Shown in pieces: positions 19,120-28,282 of a DNA stretch of 64,000 nucleotides; the stretch's first letter is position 1, and each line of letters starts with the position of its first letter. The translations under genes were made by a program, and so were the position numbers. The DNA is taken from assembly GCF_001645685.2 (NCBI RefSeq), contig NZ_CP017080.1:1478001-1542000 (forward strand), given 5' to 3'. The notes beneath the pieces are model-generated. The model did not search any database, was not told the origin of the DNA, and saw nothing but the letters and a program-made list of their open reading frames with translations. This DNA comes from Peribacillus muralis (lineage in GTDB: Bacteria > Bacillota > Bacilli > Bacillales > DSM-1321).

Positions 19120-20514
19120 ATGAACGACTTGAATGAAAAAAAGATGCTTCGCTTCATGATGGAAACCATGGAAGGTGATATTCATACACCCATCGCCATA
19201 TTTCAGAAATTAGATGGGCAACAAAGGTTTTTATTGGAGAGCTCTAATTCCCATCATGACAATGGGCGATACTCATACTTAGGTTCTAATCCGTATTTGG
19301 AGGTTACATCGCTTGCTGGCAACGTTATTGTAAAAGATCTTAAGACAGGTGGGGAAACGGAAAAGGACACTAACATCATTGAATTTCTGAAAAGTGAGTT
19401 GTTGGTGGAGACAAGGGGCGCCCCGGTAACTATTCCGCCATTTAATGGGGGAGCGATCGGGTATATGGGATATGATATCATCCGCCTATTTGAAAATATA
19501 GGCTCGGTGCCCCCTGACTCTCTGCAAATGCCGGATGCCCATTTTCTTTTTTTTAAGGAACTGTATATATTCGATCATGTGATACAGAAGATTCACTTGC
19601 TGACTGCTGAGGAAGACAGTGAAAAAAGCTTGTCGCAGATGAAGGAAACAATTAATAAAGCCAATATACCGTCAGAGGAAATATCGTCGGAATATTTGGA
19701 ATTCGAATCGAATTTTACCCAAGAAGAATTCGAAAATATGGTGAGAGAAGTCAAAGAAGCGATCGTGGCAGGAGAGGTGTTTCAGGTGGTTTTATCGCAA
19801 AGGTTTAAAGCTGGATTCGGTGGGAAGCCTTTCGATGCATACCGCCGTCTGCGTCTAGCCAACCCCTCCCCTTATATGTTTTATATCGAATTTGGTGAGT
19901 ATACGATCCTAGGATCTTCTCCAGAAAGCTTGATCAGTGTTTCATCAGGAATTGTCCATGTTAACCCGATTGCCGGCACACGTCCAAGAGGGAAAACGCA
20001 TGAAGAAGATGAAGGCTTTGAAAGAAGCTTGTTGATGGATGAAAAGGAACTTGCTGAACATAGGATGCTTGTCGATTTAGGAAGAAATGATCTTGGAAGG
20101 GTATGTGAAATAGGATCAATTCACCTTACCGAGGAAATGGAAATTCAAAGATATCAGCATGTGATGCATATTGCTTCGAAGGTAAGCGGTAAGCTTAGAG
20201 AAGGGTTCACGAGTTTGGATGCACTTTCCGCCTGCCTTCCAGCAGGGACTGTATCGGGTGCCCCGAAGATTCGGGCGATGGAGCTGATCAATGATCTGGA
20301 GAATTGCAAACGCGGGATATATTCCGGCTCGATAGGATTCATGGGCTTCGGAGGGGATATGGATATGGCTTTAGCGATTCGGACGATGATCATTAAAGAT
20401 GGCAACGCCTATGTACAGGCGGGTGCAGGAATCGTATATGATTCGGACCCAAAAACGGAATATGAGGAAACACAAAATAAAGCGCGTGCTCTAATGGAGG
20501 TACACAGAAAATGA
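19120..20514 (+). CDS. trpE: Anthranilate synthase component I
   Basis: Converts chorismate to anthranilate with TrpG supplying ammonia. The feedback tryptophan-binding motif LLESS is at about residues 37-41. The chorismate-binding domain carries NPSPYMFY, ARP-like GTRPRGKTHEEDEG, LVDLGRNDLGRV, and ending QAGAGIVYDSDP. The start is ATG 19120 after GGAGGGG; an upstream in-frame ATG at 19093 has none. 464 aa, shorter than the 515 of B. subtilis but within family range. First gene of a seven-gene operon under two T-boxes; ATGA overlap with trpG. Confidence 0.95.
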   Translation: MNDLNEKKMLRFMMETMEGDIHTPIAIFQKLDGQQRFLLESSNSHHDNGRYSYLGSNPYLEVTSLAGNVIVKDLKTGGETEKDTNIIEFLKSELLVETRGAPVTIPPFNGGAIGYMGYDIIRLFENIGSVPPDSLQMPDAHFLFFKELYIFDHVIQKIHLLTAEEDSEKSLSQMKETINKANIPSEEISSEYLEFESNFTQEEFENMVREVKEAIVAGEVFQVVLSQRFKAGFGGKPFDAYRRLRLANPSPYMFYIEFGEYTILGSSPESLISVSSGIVHVNPIAGTRPRGKTHEEDEGFERSLLMDEKELAEHRMLVDLGRNDLGRVCEIGSIHLTEEMEIQRYQHVMHIASKVSGKLREGFTSLDALSACLPAGTVSGAPKIRAMELINDLENCKRGIYSGSIGFMGFGGDMDMALAIRTMIIKDGNAYVQAGAGIVYDSDPKTEYEETQNKARALMEVHRK

Positions 20515-21116
20515 TTTTATTGATTGATAACTACGACTCGTTCACATACAACCTTTATCAATATATAGGGGAAGTGGAGAAAGACATCAACGTAAAAAGG
20601 AATGACGAAATAACCATAGCTGAAATCGAGGAAATGAATCCAATGGCAATTGTCATATCCCCGGGACCTGGACGGCCGGAAGATGCTGGTATCAGTATGG
20701 AAATCATCCGACATTTTCATAAGGAGATTCCGCTTTTGGGCATTTGTCTCGGGCATCAGGCCATTGGTGCAGCCTTTGGGGCAAACGTGATTGGGGCACA
20801 ACATATCATGCACGGGAAAACCTCGGTCATCGAGCATGATGGATCTGGGGTATTCGTTAATCAGGATGTGCAATTTCCTGTCATGCGTTACCACTCCCTA
20901 GTAGTGGAAAGAGCAAGTTTGCCAAAAGAATTGATTGTCACGGCCGCAGCGGTGGATGATGGGGAGATCATGGCCTTGCAGCATGATGAGTTCCCCTTAT
21001 ACGGTCTGCAGTTCCACCCTGAATCCATCGGGACGAAAATCGGCAAGGAATTATTGCATGAATTTTATGGGATTGCCAGGTCCTTTCAATCAGAAAAGAA
21101 TCAATCCATTTTATAA
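20511..21116 (+). CDS. trpG: Anthranilate synthase glutamine amidotransferase
   Basis: Class I glutamine amidotransferase (201 aa) delivering ammonia to TrpE. It shows [10 protein letters not shown] at the N terminus, the oxyanion loop [11 protein letters not shown], the nucleophile Cys in [11 protein letters not shown] (about residue 79), and the catalytic His/Glu in [10 protein letters not shown]. Its 4-bp ATGA overlap with trpE couples translation. In B. subtilis the amidotransferase gene (pabA) is shared with folate synthesis and lies outside trp. Here a dedicated copy is inside, although a PabA role cannot be excluded. Confidence 0.93.
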   Translation: MILLIDNYDSFTYNLYQYIGEVEKDINVKRNDEITIAEIEEMNPMAIVISPGPGRPEDAGISMEIIRHFHKEIPLLGICLGHQAIGAAFGANVIGAQHIMHGKTSVIEHDGSGVFVNQDVQFPVMRYHSLVVERASLPKELIVTAAAVDDGEIMALQHDEFPLYGLQFHPESIGTKIGKELLHEFYGIARSFQSEKNQSIL

Positions 21117-21145
21117 ATTCAAAAAGACGACTGGGGGAGTTAGCG

Positions 21146-22168
21146 GTGAAGGAATATTTAGCAAAGTTAGCAGAGCGTCAAGCATTGACGGAAGATGAGA
21201 TGAGCAGAGCGGCCCAAGCGTTATTTTCTAAAGATATCACCGAAAGCGAAATGGCGGCATTCATCATTGCCCTGAAAGCGAAAGGGGAAACGGCAGGTGA
21301 AATCGCAAGCCTTGTTAAAGTCATGAGAAAGGAAGCGAGGAGTGTCCAAACAAGCTCGCTTAATGTAATGGACAATTGCGGTACAGGGGGAGATGGGTCA
21401 CAAAGCTTCAATATAAGTACGGCATCGGCCTTCGTGCTGGCTGGAGCAGGTGTCAAGGTTGCCAAACATGGCAACCGCAGCATTTCAAGCAGAACGGGCA
21501 GTGCGGATGTATTGGAAGAGCTGGGGGTCGATTTGTCCTTGGAGCCTGATATGTTAAAGGAGCTATTGGAGGAAAATGGGATAGCATTTCTGTTTGCTCC
21601 ATCCGTCCATCCTAATATTGCACGGATCATGAAAGTGAGAAAAGAATTGAAAATCCCGACAATATTCAATCTAATCGGGCCATTGACGAATCCAGTTCAA
21701 CTCGAAACCCAATTATTAGGGATCAACCGACGCGATATGCTCGAGCTTTTTGCGGAAGTGCTCCATAAATTAGGCAGAACACGTGCAATCGTGATAAATG
21801 GCGCTGGTTTCATGGATGAAGCAAGTCTTCAGGGAGAGAACTCACTCGTGCTGCTGGAACAAGGGGATATTATTCCGTTTACGCTCCACCCCGAAGAGGT
21901 GGATCTGCCTGTATACGATAACGATAGAATCAGAGGCGGCGATGCCAAACAGAATGCCGATATCATGATGCGCCTGCTGAAAGGGGAAAAAGGGGCATAC
22001 CGTGATACCGTATTATTGAATGCCGGGCTGGGATTATACGCAAATGGAACGGCAACAACGATTAAAAAAGGAATCTCCTTGGCCAAGGAAAGCATTGATA
22101 GTGGTTCGGCACTTTCGAAATTGGAAAATCTGATTGCTTACGGCAATAGAAAAAGGGTGATCATGTAA
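21146..22168 (+). CDS. trpD: Anthranilate phosphoribosyltransferase
   Basis: Transfers phosphoribose from PRPP to anthranilate. The PRPP-binding glycine-rich motif [18 protein letters not shown] is at about 73-90, followed by [21 protein letters not shown]. The NPVQL and IGPLTNP loop and the GEN(S)LV segment are present. 340 aa, starting at GTG 21146 with GGGGGAG. The stop overlaps the trpC start (TAATG). Confidence 0.95.
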   Translation: MKEYLAKLAERQALTEDEMSRAAQALFSKDITESEMAAFIIALKAKGETAGEIASLVKVMRKEARSVQTSSLNVMDNCGTGGDGSQSFNISTASAFVLAGAGVKVAKHGNRSISSRTGSADVLEELGVDLSLEPDMLKELLEENGIAFLFAPSVHPNIARIMKVRKELKIPTIFNLIGPLTNPVQLETQLLGINRRDMLELFAEVLHKLGRTRAIVINGAGFMDEASLQGENSLVLLEQGDIIPFTLHPEEVDLPVYDNDRIRGGDAKQNADIMMRLLKGEKGAYRDTVLLNAGLGLYANGTATTIKKGISLAKESIDSGSALSKLENLIAYGNRKRVIM

Positions 22169-22944
22169 TGGGAAATATCTTAACGGAAATCATAGAGCAG
22201 AAAAAAGCGGAAGTGAAAAAATTAAAGGAAAAGGGACTAGGTGATTCAGTCAGGTTCGACTTGGTCAGGCCTTCCCTCATAGAAACGTTGAAAACGGCCA
22301 AGACCATTGCGGTTATTGCCGAAATCAAACGGGCTTCCCCTTCGAAAGGGAACATTAAAATGGATGTAAATCCGATCGAGCAGGCGCTGTCCTATGAAAG
22401 GGGCGGGGCGGCAGCGATATCCGTATTGACGGATGAAGTATTCTTCAAAGGGTCGATTGCCGATTTAAGAACGGTGAGTGAAGCCATAAAAATTCCGAGG
22501 CTGTGCAAGGATTTCATCATCGATGAAATTCAAATCGATCGTGCCCATCAAGCTGGCGCAACCATCATTCTATTAATCGTGGCAGCACTTTCCCAAGAGA
22601 GACTTCATGAATTATATCAATATGCAAAAAATAAAGGCCTGGATGTGTTAACCGAGATTCATGATGAAGCTGAATTGGAACGAGCGCTCGAACTGAAGGC
22701 TGAACTTATCGGTATCAATAATCGGAACTTAAAGACATTCAAAGTGGATTTGGCCGTTACGGAGCGTCTGGCAAAGCTGCTTGATCCAAAGCGCCACCTC
22801 ATCATCAGTGAAAGTGGAATCAAGACAAAGGAAGACGTTTTGCGTGTGAAGAAGGCTGGTGCAGTGGGGATTCTGGTCGGAGAGACACTGATGACCTCAG
22901 CCGATCTTCCCAATACCATGGCCGAACTGCAAATGAGCATTTAA
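22168..22944 (+). CDS. trpC: Indole-3-glycerol phosphate synthase
   Basis: TIM-barrel enzyme closing the indole ring. EIKRASPSKGNI (about 52-63) holds the substrate Lys and phosphate contacts. LCKDFIIDEIQI, LLIVAALS, EIHDEAELERAL, GINNRNLKTF and SESGI follow the canonical barrel order. 258 aa, normal length for the monofunctional enzyme. Translation is coupled to trpD by a 1-nt overlap. Confidence 0.95.
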   Translation: MGNILTEIIEQKKAEVKKLKEKGLGDSVRFDLVRPSLIETLKTAKTIAVIAEIKRASPSKGNIKMDVNPIEQALSYERGGAAAISVLTDEVFFKGSIADLRTVSEAIKIPRLCKDFIIDEIQIDRAHQAGATIILLIVAALSQERLHELYQYAKNKGLDVLTEIHDEAELERALELKAELIGINNRNLKTFKVDLAVTERLAKLLDPKRHLIISESGIKTKEDVLRVKKAGAVGILVGETLMTSADLPNTMAELQMSI

Positions 22945-22954
22945 GGAGATTGCT

Positions 22955-23569
22955 ATGTTAGTGAAAATATGTGGAATTAAAACATTGGCTGCCGCTCAAG
23001 AAGCTGTAAATTACGGAGCGGATTTCATTGGGTTCATTTTTGCAGAGAGCAGCAGGAAAGTAGCGCCTGAGTTGATCGGTGAATTCGGAAAGGAACTGCC
23101 CGGTCATATTAAAAAAGTCGGAGTTTTTTCCAATCAAACCGAGCAAGAAGTGATAAGAATTGCTGAAGTGGCAGGATTGGATTTTATTCAACTGCATGGC
23201 AATGAGCCCGCAAGCTTTGCTAGCAGGATGCCGCTTCCGGTGATCAAGGCATTTGCCATCCGTTCGGAAACGGATCTTGAAAAGCTGCAGGAGTACCCAG
23301 CCGAATTTTTATTGGTGGATCTTCCTAAGGGTTCCTCTGGCAAAGGTTTGACTTTGGATTGGGATATGATCCGTGAAGCGAACTTACCTCGGAGGAAATT
23401 AATCCTTGCGGGTGGACTGACGCCGGAAAATGTGAGAAACGCGATCAGTGCTGTTTCACCAATCGCCGTGGACGTAGCAAGCGGGGTTGAAACAAATGGA
23501 TTAAAAGATTCTTTGAAAATGAAAGCTTTTATAAATGAGGCGAAATTTACAGACGGAAAAGGGGAATGA
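22955..23569 (+). CDS. trpF: Phosphoribosylanthranilate isomerase
   Basis: Amadori isomerase (204 aa) with the catalytic Cys in VKICGIKT at residue 6 and the general-acid Asp in [15 protein letters not shown] (about 125). The phosphate-binding [10 protein letters not shown] and VDVASGVE motifs are present. RBS AAGGAG lies upstream of the ATG; 10 bp after trpC. B. subtilis keeps the same order D-C-F-B-A. Confidence 0.94.
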   Translation: MLVKICGIKTLAAAQEAVNYGADFIGFIFAESSRKVAPELIGEFGKELPGHIKKVGVFSNQTEQEVIRIAEVAGLDFIQLHGNEPASFASRMPLPVIKAFAIRSETDLEKLQEYPAEFLLVDLPKGSSGKGLTLDWDMIREANLPRRKLILAGGLTPENVRNAISAVSPIAVDVASGVETNGLKDSLKMKAFINEAKFTDGKGE

Positions 23570-23573
23570 ATGG

Positions 23574-24779
23574 ATGACTACTTATACACAGCCTAATGGA
23601 ACTGGACATTTTGGAGCTTACGGGGGAAGGTTCGTTCCGGAAACGCTAATGGCAGCGATAACGGAACTGGAGGAAGTATATGATCAATCTAAAAAAGATC
23701 CCGAATTTCAAAAGGAACTGAATTATTACTTGAAGCAATATATCGGACGCGAAACCCCTCTCTATTTTGCGGAGAATCTTACGAAGCTTGCTGGCGGTGC
23801 CGATATTTATCTGAAGCGTGAGGACTTGAATCATACAGGAGCACACAAAATCAATAATACGATCGGCCAGGCGTTACTGACTCAGAAAATGGGCAAGAAG
23901 AAAGTGATTGCCGAGACCGGTGCAGGGCAGCATGGAGTCGCGACTGCGACAGTGTGCGCTTTACTGAAGTTGGAGTGCATCATCTTTATGGGAGAAGAAG
24001 ATATCAGGAGACAGAAGTTGAATGTGTTTCGGATGGAGCTTTTAGGTGCCAAGGTCGTATCCGTCTCACAAGGAAGCGGAACACTGAAGGATGCAGTGAA
24101 TGAAGCGTTACGTTATTGGGTAGCAAATGTGGATGACACCCATTACATAATGGGATCTGTTCTCGGACCGCATCCTTTCCCCGTGATTGTTCGCGATTTT
24201 CAAAGCGTGATCGGCAAGGAAACGAAGCGACAGTATTCTGAGGGAAATCATTCCCTTCCAGATGCCATAGTCGCATGCATAGGCGGCGGCAGCAATGCAA
24301 TGGGGATGTTTTATCCGTTCATTGAAGATGATTCGGTCAAATTATATGGAGTGGAAGCGGCAGGACATGGTCTGGATACACAATTACATGCTTCCAGCTT
24401 GACGAAAGGAAAACCGGGAGTGCTGCACGGCGCATTCATGTATGTATTACAGAACGAAGACGGTCAGATTCAGGAGGCGCATTCGATTTCAGCTGGGTTG
24501 GATTATCCAGGGGTTGGCCCGGAGCATAGTTATTTAAAAGATACCAAGCGTGTGGAATATACTTCTGTTACAGATGATGAAGCATTGGAAGCTCTAATGC
24601 TGCTTTCACGGGAAGAAGGAATAATCCCAGCTTTGGAAAGTTCACATGCCATATCCTATGGGCTGAAGCTTGCTAAGGAAATGGATAAAGGTACAGGATT
24701 GGTGATTTGTTTATCTGGCCGGGGCGACAAGGATGTAGAAACGGTCCAATCATTAATAGGAGGTAGTGAACATGAATAA
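23574..24779 (+). CDS. trpB: Tryptophan synthase beta chain
   Basis: PLP enzyme condensing indole with serine. The Schiff-base Lys is in HTGAHKINN (about residue 90), GAGQHGVA follows, the phosphate cup is in GGGSNAMG (about 235-242), and LSGRGDKD is near the end. The start at ATG 23574 gives MTTYTQPNG, 401 aa; the longer frame from 23535 overlaps trpF and is not supported. The trpA start lies inside its last codons. Confidence 0.95.
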   Translation: MTTYTQPNGTGHFGAYGGRFVPETLMAAITELEEVYDQSKKDPEFQKELNYYLKQYIGRETPLYFAENLTKLAGGADIYLKREDLNHTGAHKINNTIGQALLTQKMGKKKVIAETGAGQHGVATATVCALLKLECIIFMGEEDIRRQKLNVFRMELLGAKVVSVSQGSGTLKDAVNEALRYWVANVDDTHYIMGSVLGPHPFPVIVRDFQSVIGKETKRQYSEGNHSLPDAIVACIGGGSNAMGMFYPFIEDDSVKLYGVEAAGHGLDTQLHASSLTKGKPGVLHGAFMYVLQNEDGQIQEAHSISAGLDYPGVGPEHSYLKDTKRVEYTSVTDDEALEALMLLSREEGIIPALESSHAISYGLKLAKEMDKGTGLVICLSGRGDKDVETVQSLIGGSEHE

Positions 24780-25551
24780 ATTAACAAAGGCGCTTGAAGA
24801 ATGTCGGGTTAAGCAGGAAAAAGCGTTCATTCCTTATATTATGGCAGGCGATGGCGGTCTTGAACGATTGAAGAGCCAGCTTCTTTTTCTTGAAAATGGC
24901 GGAGCGACAGCCGTTGAATTAGGTATACCATTCTCTGATCCTGTTGCGGATGGACCGGTCATCCAACAGGCCGGCATCCGTTCCTTGGAGGAGGGAACTA
25001 CTTTAAAGGCTATTCTGAATAAAGTTATGGAAATCAAAAATGAAGTGAAAATTCCCATCATCTTAATGGGCTACTCCAATTCAATCATGGCCTATGGGCT
25101 TAAAGAGTTTACAGAAGATTGTCTTCGCGCAGGTATCTCCGGATGCATCATCCCTGATGTACCGATTGAAGAAGAAAAGATGTTTTCAGCTATTAAAACG
25201 GCAGGAATCGTGCTTATTAGACTTGTGACACTCACCTCTTCAAAAGAACGCATCACCGAGATCACGGCAGGAGCAGAGGGTTTTATTTACGCTGTTACAG
25301 TCAATGGCATAACAGGTGCCCGCGATGGTTTTGGTGGGGACCTTGGGGGCTACTTAAAGAAAGTGAAAGAGCTAAGCCCCGTTCCCGTTCTTGCTGGCTT
25401 CGGCATTTCGAAGCCAGAACATGTACGAGATACGACCCAGTTCTGTGATGGTGTCATTGTCGGGAGCAAGATCATTGAATGCTTCGAAACAGGTAATGAA
25501 GCTCAAATTAATGAACTGATACAAGCTAGTAAGGATTTGGTTCAAAAATAA
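24772..25551 (+). CDS. trpA: Tryptophan synthase alpha chain
   Basis: TIM-barrel lyase releasing indole from indole-3-glycerol phosphate and channelling it to Trp[12 protein letters not shown] has the first conserved patch. The catalytic Glu is in [16 protein letters not shown] (about 48) and the catalytic Asp in IPDVPIEE (about 127), with [10 protein letters not shown] near 210. ATG 24772 follows AGGAGGTAG and overlaps trpB by 8 bp. 259 aa. Last gene of the operon. Confidence 0.95.
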   Translation: MNKLTKALEECRVKQEKAFIPYIMAGDGGLERLKSQLLFLENGGATAVELGIPFSDPVADGPVIQQAGIRSLEEGTTLKAILNKVMEIKNEVKIPIILMGYSNSIMAYGLKEFTEDCLRAGISGCIIPDVPIEEEKMFSAIKTAGIVLIRLVTLTSSKERITEITAGAEGFIYAVTVNGITGARDGFGGDLGGYLKKVKELSPVPVLAGFGISKPEHVRDTTQFCDGVIVGSKIIECFETGNEAQINELIQASKDLVQK

Positions 25552-25554
25552 AGG

Positions 25555-25591
25555 AAAAGGGGCCCGGAATTAAAAATTCCGGACCCCTTTT
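25555..25591. terminator. Terminator of the trp operon
   Basis: Near-perfect stem AAAAGGGGCCCGGAATT / AATTCCGGACCCCTTTT, 3-nt loop. Symmetry allows it to act in both directions. Confidence 0.88.
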
Positions 25592-25659
25592 GAACTTCGG
25601 CTGTTTAAGTTGGACATATCGCTCAGTTCCAATCGGAAATTGTACACAACCTTAAAAAA

Positions 25660-25701
25660 TGCCCCGTAAATGTCAGTTGGGTGTCTAACATTTACGAGGC
25701 A
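25660..25701 (-). terminator. Hairpin downstream of yktB
   Basis: 14-bp inverted repeat TGCCCCGTAAATGT / ACATTTACGAGGCA (one mismatch), 14-nt loop. On the minus strand it is followed by six T residues, so it may be the yktB terminator about 110 nt after the stop. The rest of 25592-25809 shows no gene. Confidence 0.5.
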
Positions 25702-25809
25702 ATGCAATTCGATGTTTGAGTGAGTTTGTTCACATCCTGGGGAGCAAGCGACCGCGGCATGACCGGGCTCATGCTCCATAATTCATTGTCGAATGCTGAA
25801 CAAATGTGT

Positions 25810-26430
25810 TTATTTCAATTTATAAAAGGGTAAAAGATGTTCAAATGCATCTTGAATGGTATTCATGAAATCATCGTCATTCATATCAATGACATCATCA
25901 CGTGAAATCCTCATGCCGCAGAGGATTTCGGCTTTCTTTACAGTTTGCAAACGATGGAACATGGAATTCAAATCTTCGATGCCAAGACCATCATGAGCAA
26001 TGACTTCAGGTTTTGTATGATCCATTGACCAAACATAATTGGCGGGAATGTTTTTTATCAATTGGTTCGCCTGTTGTTCCAGTTTCTTTCCGATTTCCAT
26101 TTTATTCGGAGCTTCATAAATGACCGCGTACCAAATGAACATATGCGATTCCCACAATCCAATTTGAAAATGCGGCATCATTTTATAGCCTCTGCTGTTC
26201 GCAGCGAAAGCTACCCATGTATCTTTAGGAGGATTCACTGTCCGTCTGGCATGCTTTGCCACATGCGGGTACATTTCATCCCCGGTCATCACGGAAAGCT
26301 GTTGGGAAAAGTGCTCGCCAAGGGCCTGCAATTTCGGTTGGATTCGATCCTTCAAAGCATCCATGCGTTGTTCCAATCCATCAATCGTAAAGACGTTAAA
26401 ATCGTCTGCTGTAAATCTTTCTATATTCAT
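25810..26430 (-). CDS. yktB: UPF0637 (DUF1054) family protein YktB
   Basis: Cytoplasmic protein of 206 residues belonging to the YktB/UPF0637 family, known structurally but without assigned activity. Typical segments are FTADDFNVF at the start, HVAKHARRTVNPPKDTWVAF and the C-terminal DDFMNTIQDAFEHLLPFYKL. ATG 26430 is chosen because AGGAGAG lies 7 nt upstream; the ATG two codons earlier abuts that site. Monocistronic, between the trp operon and ykzI as yktB follows yktA in B. subtilis. Confidence 0.88.
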   Translation of the reverse strand: MNIERFTADDFNVFTIDGLEQRMDALKDRIQPKLQALGEHFSQQLSVMTGDEMYPHVAKHARRTVNPPKDTWVAFAANSRGYKMMPHFQIGLWESHMFIWYAVIYEAPNKMEIGKKLEQQANQLIKNIPANYVWSMDHTKPEVIAHDGLGIEDLNSMFHRLQTVKKAEILCGMRISRDDVIDMNDDDFMNTIQDAFEHLLPFYKLK

Positions 26431-26629
26431 TATCATCTCTCCTACCGTAATATCTGCACATATTGTAGCATAAGTGAAAATAAAAATTAATTAATACGAT
26501 TATGGGGCGGCACGGTAAAATTTACTTCTAGGTTAAGACACAAATTAGTTGCTATTTGTTGTTGGAAGACATATGATAAAATAAAAATAAATTCAGAAAA
26601 TTAGGTTAATTGAAGGGAGAATGTTAATT

Positions 26630-26827
26630 ATGAAACAAGTCATGAACCAAGCATTAAAGGCTAAAGAAGTTGAAAGACATAGAGCTGCAGTGTTAAGAAT
26701 GGAAATGGACTATGAATTAGCAACCCTTTTTGAAGCGATTGGCGAACAGAATGATCAAAAGCGTTCACAATGCAAGCAAAGGCTTGAACGAATCCGTTTG
26801 GAATTGTTGAAGTTGAAAGCATTATAG
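26630..26827 (+). CDS. ykzI: Small helical protein, YkzI-like
   Basis: Peptide of 65 residues, charged and helical (KAKEVERHRAAVLRMEMDYE), with no membrane segment. ATG 26630 follows GGGAG by 10 nt. It occupies the place of B. subtilis ykzI between yktB and yktC. The name rests mainly on position, size and general character; function unknown. Confidence 0.6.
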   Translation: MKQVMNQALKAKEVERHRAAVLRMEMDYELATLFEAIGEQNDQKRSQCKQRLERIRLELLKLKAL

Positions 26828-26909
26828 GAAGCTTGCCAGCAGAGAGCATGAAGGAGAATGACTGAAGGAAATGAATCAATTTCAATACAAGGAATTTTAT
26901 CATAGATGA

Positions 26910-26951
26910 ACGGACACTTATTTTTTTAATAAAATAACGTGTCCGTTTTTC
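26910..26951 (+). terminator. Terminator after ykzI
   Basis: Stem ACGGACAC / GTGTCCGT with a 21-nt AT-rich loop and a T-run. Confidence 0.7.
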
Positions 26952-27119
26952 ATTCAATGTCCAAACTATATGGATGTTGGGCTCGGAACTATCTTTTGCT
27001 TCATTTAATTATTGAATGTATAAGATGTTAAAAACTTGAAGACAAACTGCATTTGCTTTAATCTTTATAAGAGGATCATTTTAATGTAGTTTCTGATCAT
27101 AAAGGACGGGGATATTATA

Positions 27120-27923
27120 ATGGCATCGGTAAAGGAAATGGATACATATGCGAAATTATGGATGAAGGAAGCCGGATCGAGGCTGAGGGCGTCCTTCAAT
27201 ACCAAACTGGATATTGAAATGAAAACGAATCCTAATGATTTGGTTACAAATATGGACAAGGGAATCGAAAAGTTTTTTTGCGACAAGATTGGCGAAGTTT
27301 TCCCAGATCACCGAATTTTTGGTGAAGAGGGAATGGGCAATGATATTAAGGATTTAAAGGGGACGGTTTGGATCATCGACCCGATTGACGGAACGTTGAA
27401 TTTCATTCATCAACAACGGGATTTTGCCATTTCTCTTGGGGTTTATGTCGATGGCATCGGGAAAATCGGCATGGTCTATGACGTCGTTAGTGATGAATTA
27501 TATCATGTCATCAAGGGGCAAGGAGCATACATGGATGATCAGCGCCTGCCAACACTCCCATCGGCTTCGGTTAATCGGTCCATTGTCTCCATTAATGCAA
27601 GCTGGGTGACGGAAAATCGCAGAATCGACCCGAGTCTTTTAGCGCCGCTCGTCCGGGATGCACGAGGCACCCGTTCGTATGGTTCGGCAGCATTGGAGCT
27701 TGCGTTCGTTGCAGCAGGAAGGATTGATGCCTATATAACCATGAGGCTCATGCCGTGGGATTTTGCCGGAGGAGTGCTGCTGGTTGAGGAAGTGGGCGGG
27801 GAAGTAAGCAATATTAAAGGAGACAAGTTGAATTTTTTAGAGGGTGACTCACTTTTCGTCTCCAAGCCCGGGCTGCACAAAGAAGTATTCGATAAATACT
27901 TATCAGGTGACACTGGCTTGTGA
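27120..27923 (+). CDS. yktC: Inositol monophosphatase family protein YktC
   Basis: Mg2+-dependent phosphatase of the IMPase/SuhB family; homologues act on inositol phosphates, NADP or 3'-phosphoadenosine 5'-phosphate. Metal site: GEEG at about 66-69, DPIDGTLNF at about 85-93, and WDFAGGVLLVEEVGG near 218-232. 267 aa from ATG 27120 with AAGGACGGGG upstream. A bidirectional terminator separates it from the opposing ylaF. Confidence 0.9.
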   Translation: MASVKEMDTYAKLWMKEAGSRLRASFNTKLDIEMKTNPNDLVTNMDKGIEKFFCDKIGEVFPDHRIFGEEGMGNDIKDLKGTVWIIDPIDGTLNFIHQQRDFAISLGVYVDGIGKIGMVYDVVSDELYHVIKGQGAYMDDQRLPTLPSASVNRSIVSINASWVTENRRIDPSLLAPLVRDARGTRSYGSAALELAFVAAGRIDAYITMRLMPWDFAGGVLLVEEVGGEVSNIKGDKLNFLEGDSLFVSKPGLHKEVFDKYLSGDTGL

Positions 27924-27940
27924 TGGTGGGGATAATTAAC

Positions 27941-27972
27941 AAAAAAACTCGCTGTCTGACAGCGAGTTTTTT
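27941..27972. terminator. Bidirectional terminator yktC/ylaF
   Basis: 14-bp stem AAAAACTCGCTGTC / GACAGCGAGTTTTT with a short loop. Confidence 0.9.
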
Positions 27973-27975
27973 ATA

Positions 27976-28158
27976 TTATAACTTTCCTGCTTCGCGTAAT
28001 TTTTTCTTCTGAGTGAAGCCAAACCCCATCACTCCGCAAAGTACAACGATTGCAGCCAGTATCCCAATCAAGCTTTTTTCAGCAATGAAGATGCCAATGG
28101 AGCCAATGCTGGCTGTTGCCAATATCGCTAATATTAAGAAATTCCATTTAATATTCAT
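27976..28158 (-). CDS. ylaF: DUF5325 family membrane protein YlaF
   Basis: Peptide of 60 residues with two transmembrane helices (about 5-24 and 30-48) and a basic C-terminal tail (KKKLREAGKL). ATG 28158 is chosen because GGGGTGAT lies 5-8 nt upstream. It is divergent from typA, as ylaF is located next to typA (ylaG) in B. subtilis. Function unknown. Confidence 0.75.
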   Translation of the reverse strand: MNIKWNFLILAILATASIGSIGIFIAEKSLIGILAAIVVLCGVMGFGFTQKKKLREAGKL

Positions 28159-28282
28159 TAATATCACCCCTAATATATCTATTGTACATAATTTCTGTAT
28201 TTGTTTCTAGTATGTTTGTGATATAATATGTAAGTTAATACTAGTGATACGTTAAACACAAACTTTTTTAGGAGTGAATTTT

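Noticed and set aside
25570..25779. 69-codon minus-strand frame between trpA and yktB
   Set aside because: It runs through both terminator hairpins, has no ribosome-binding site and no recognisable motif.
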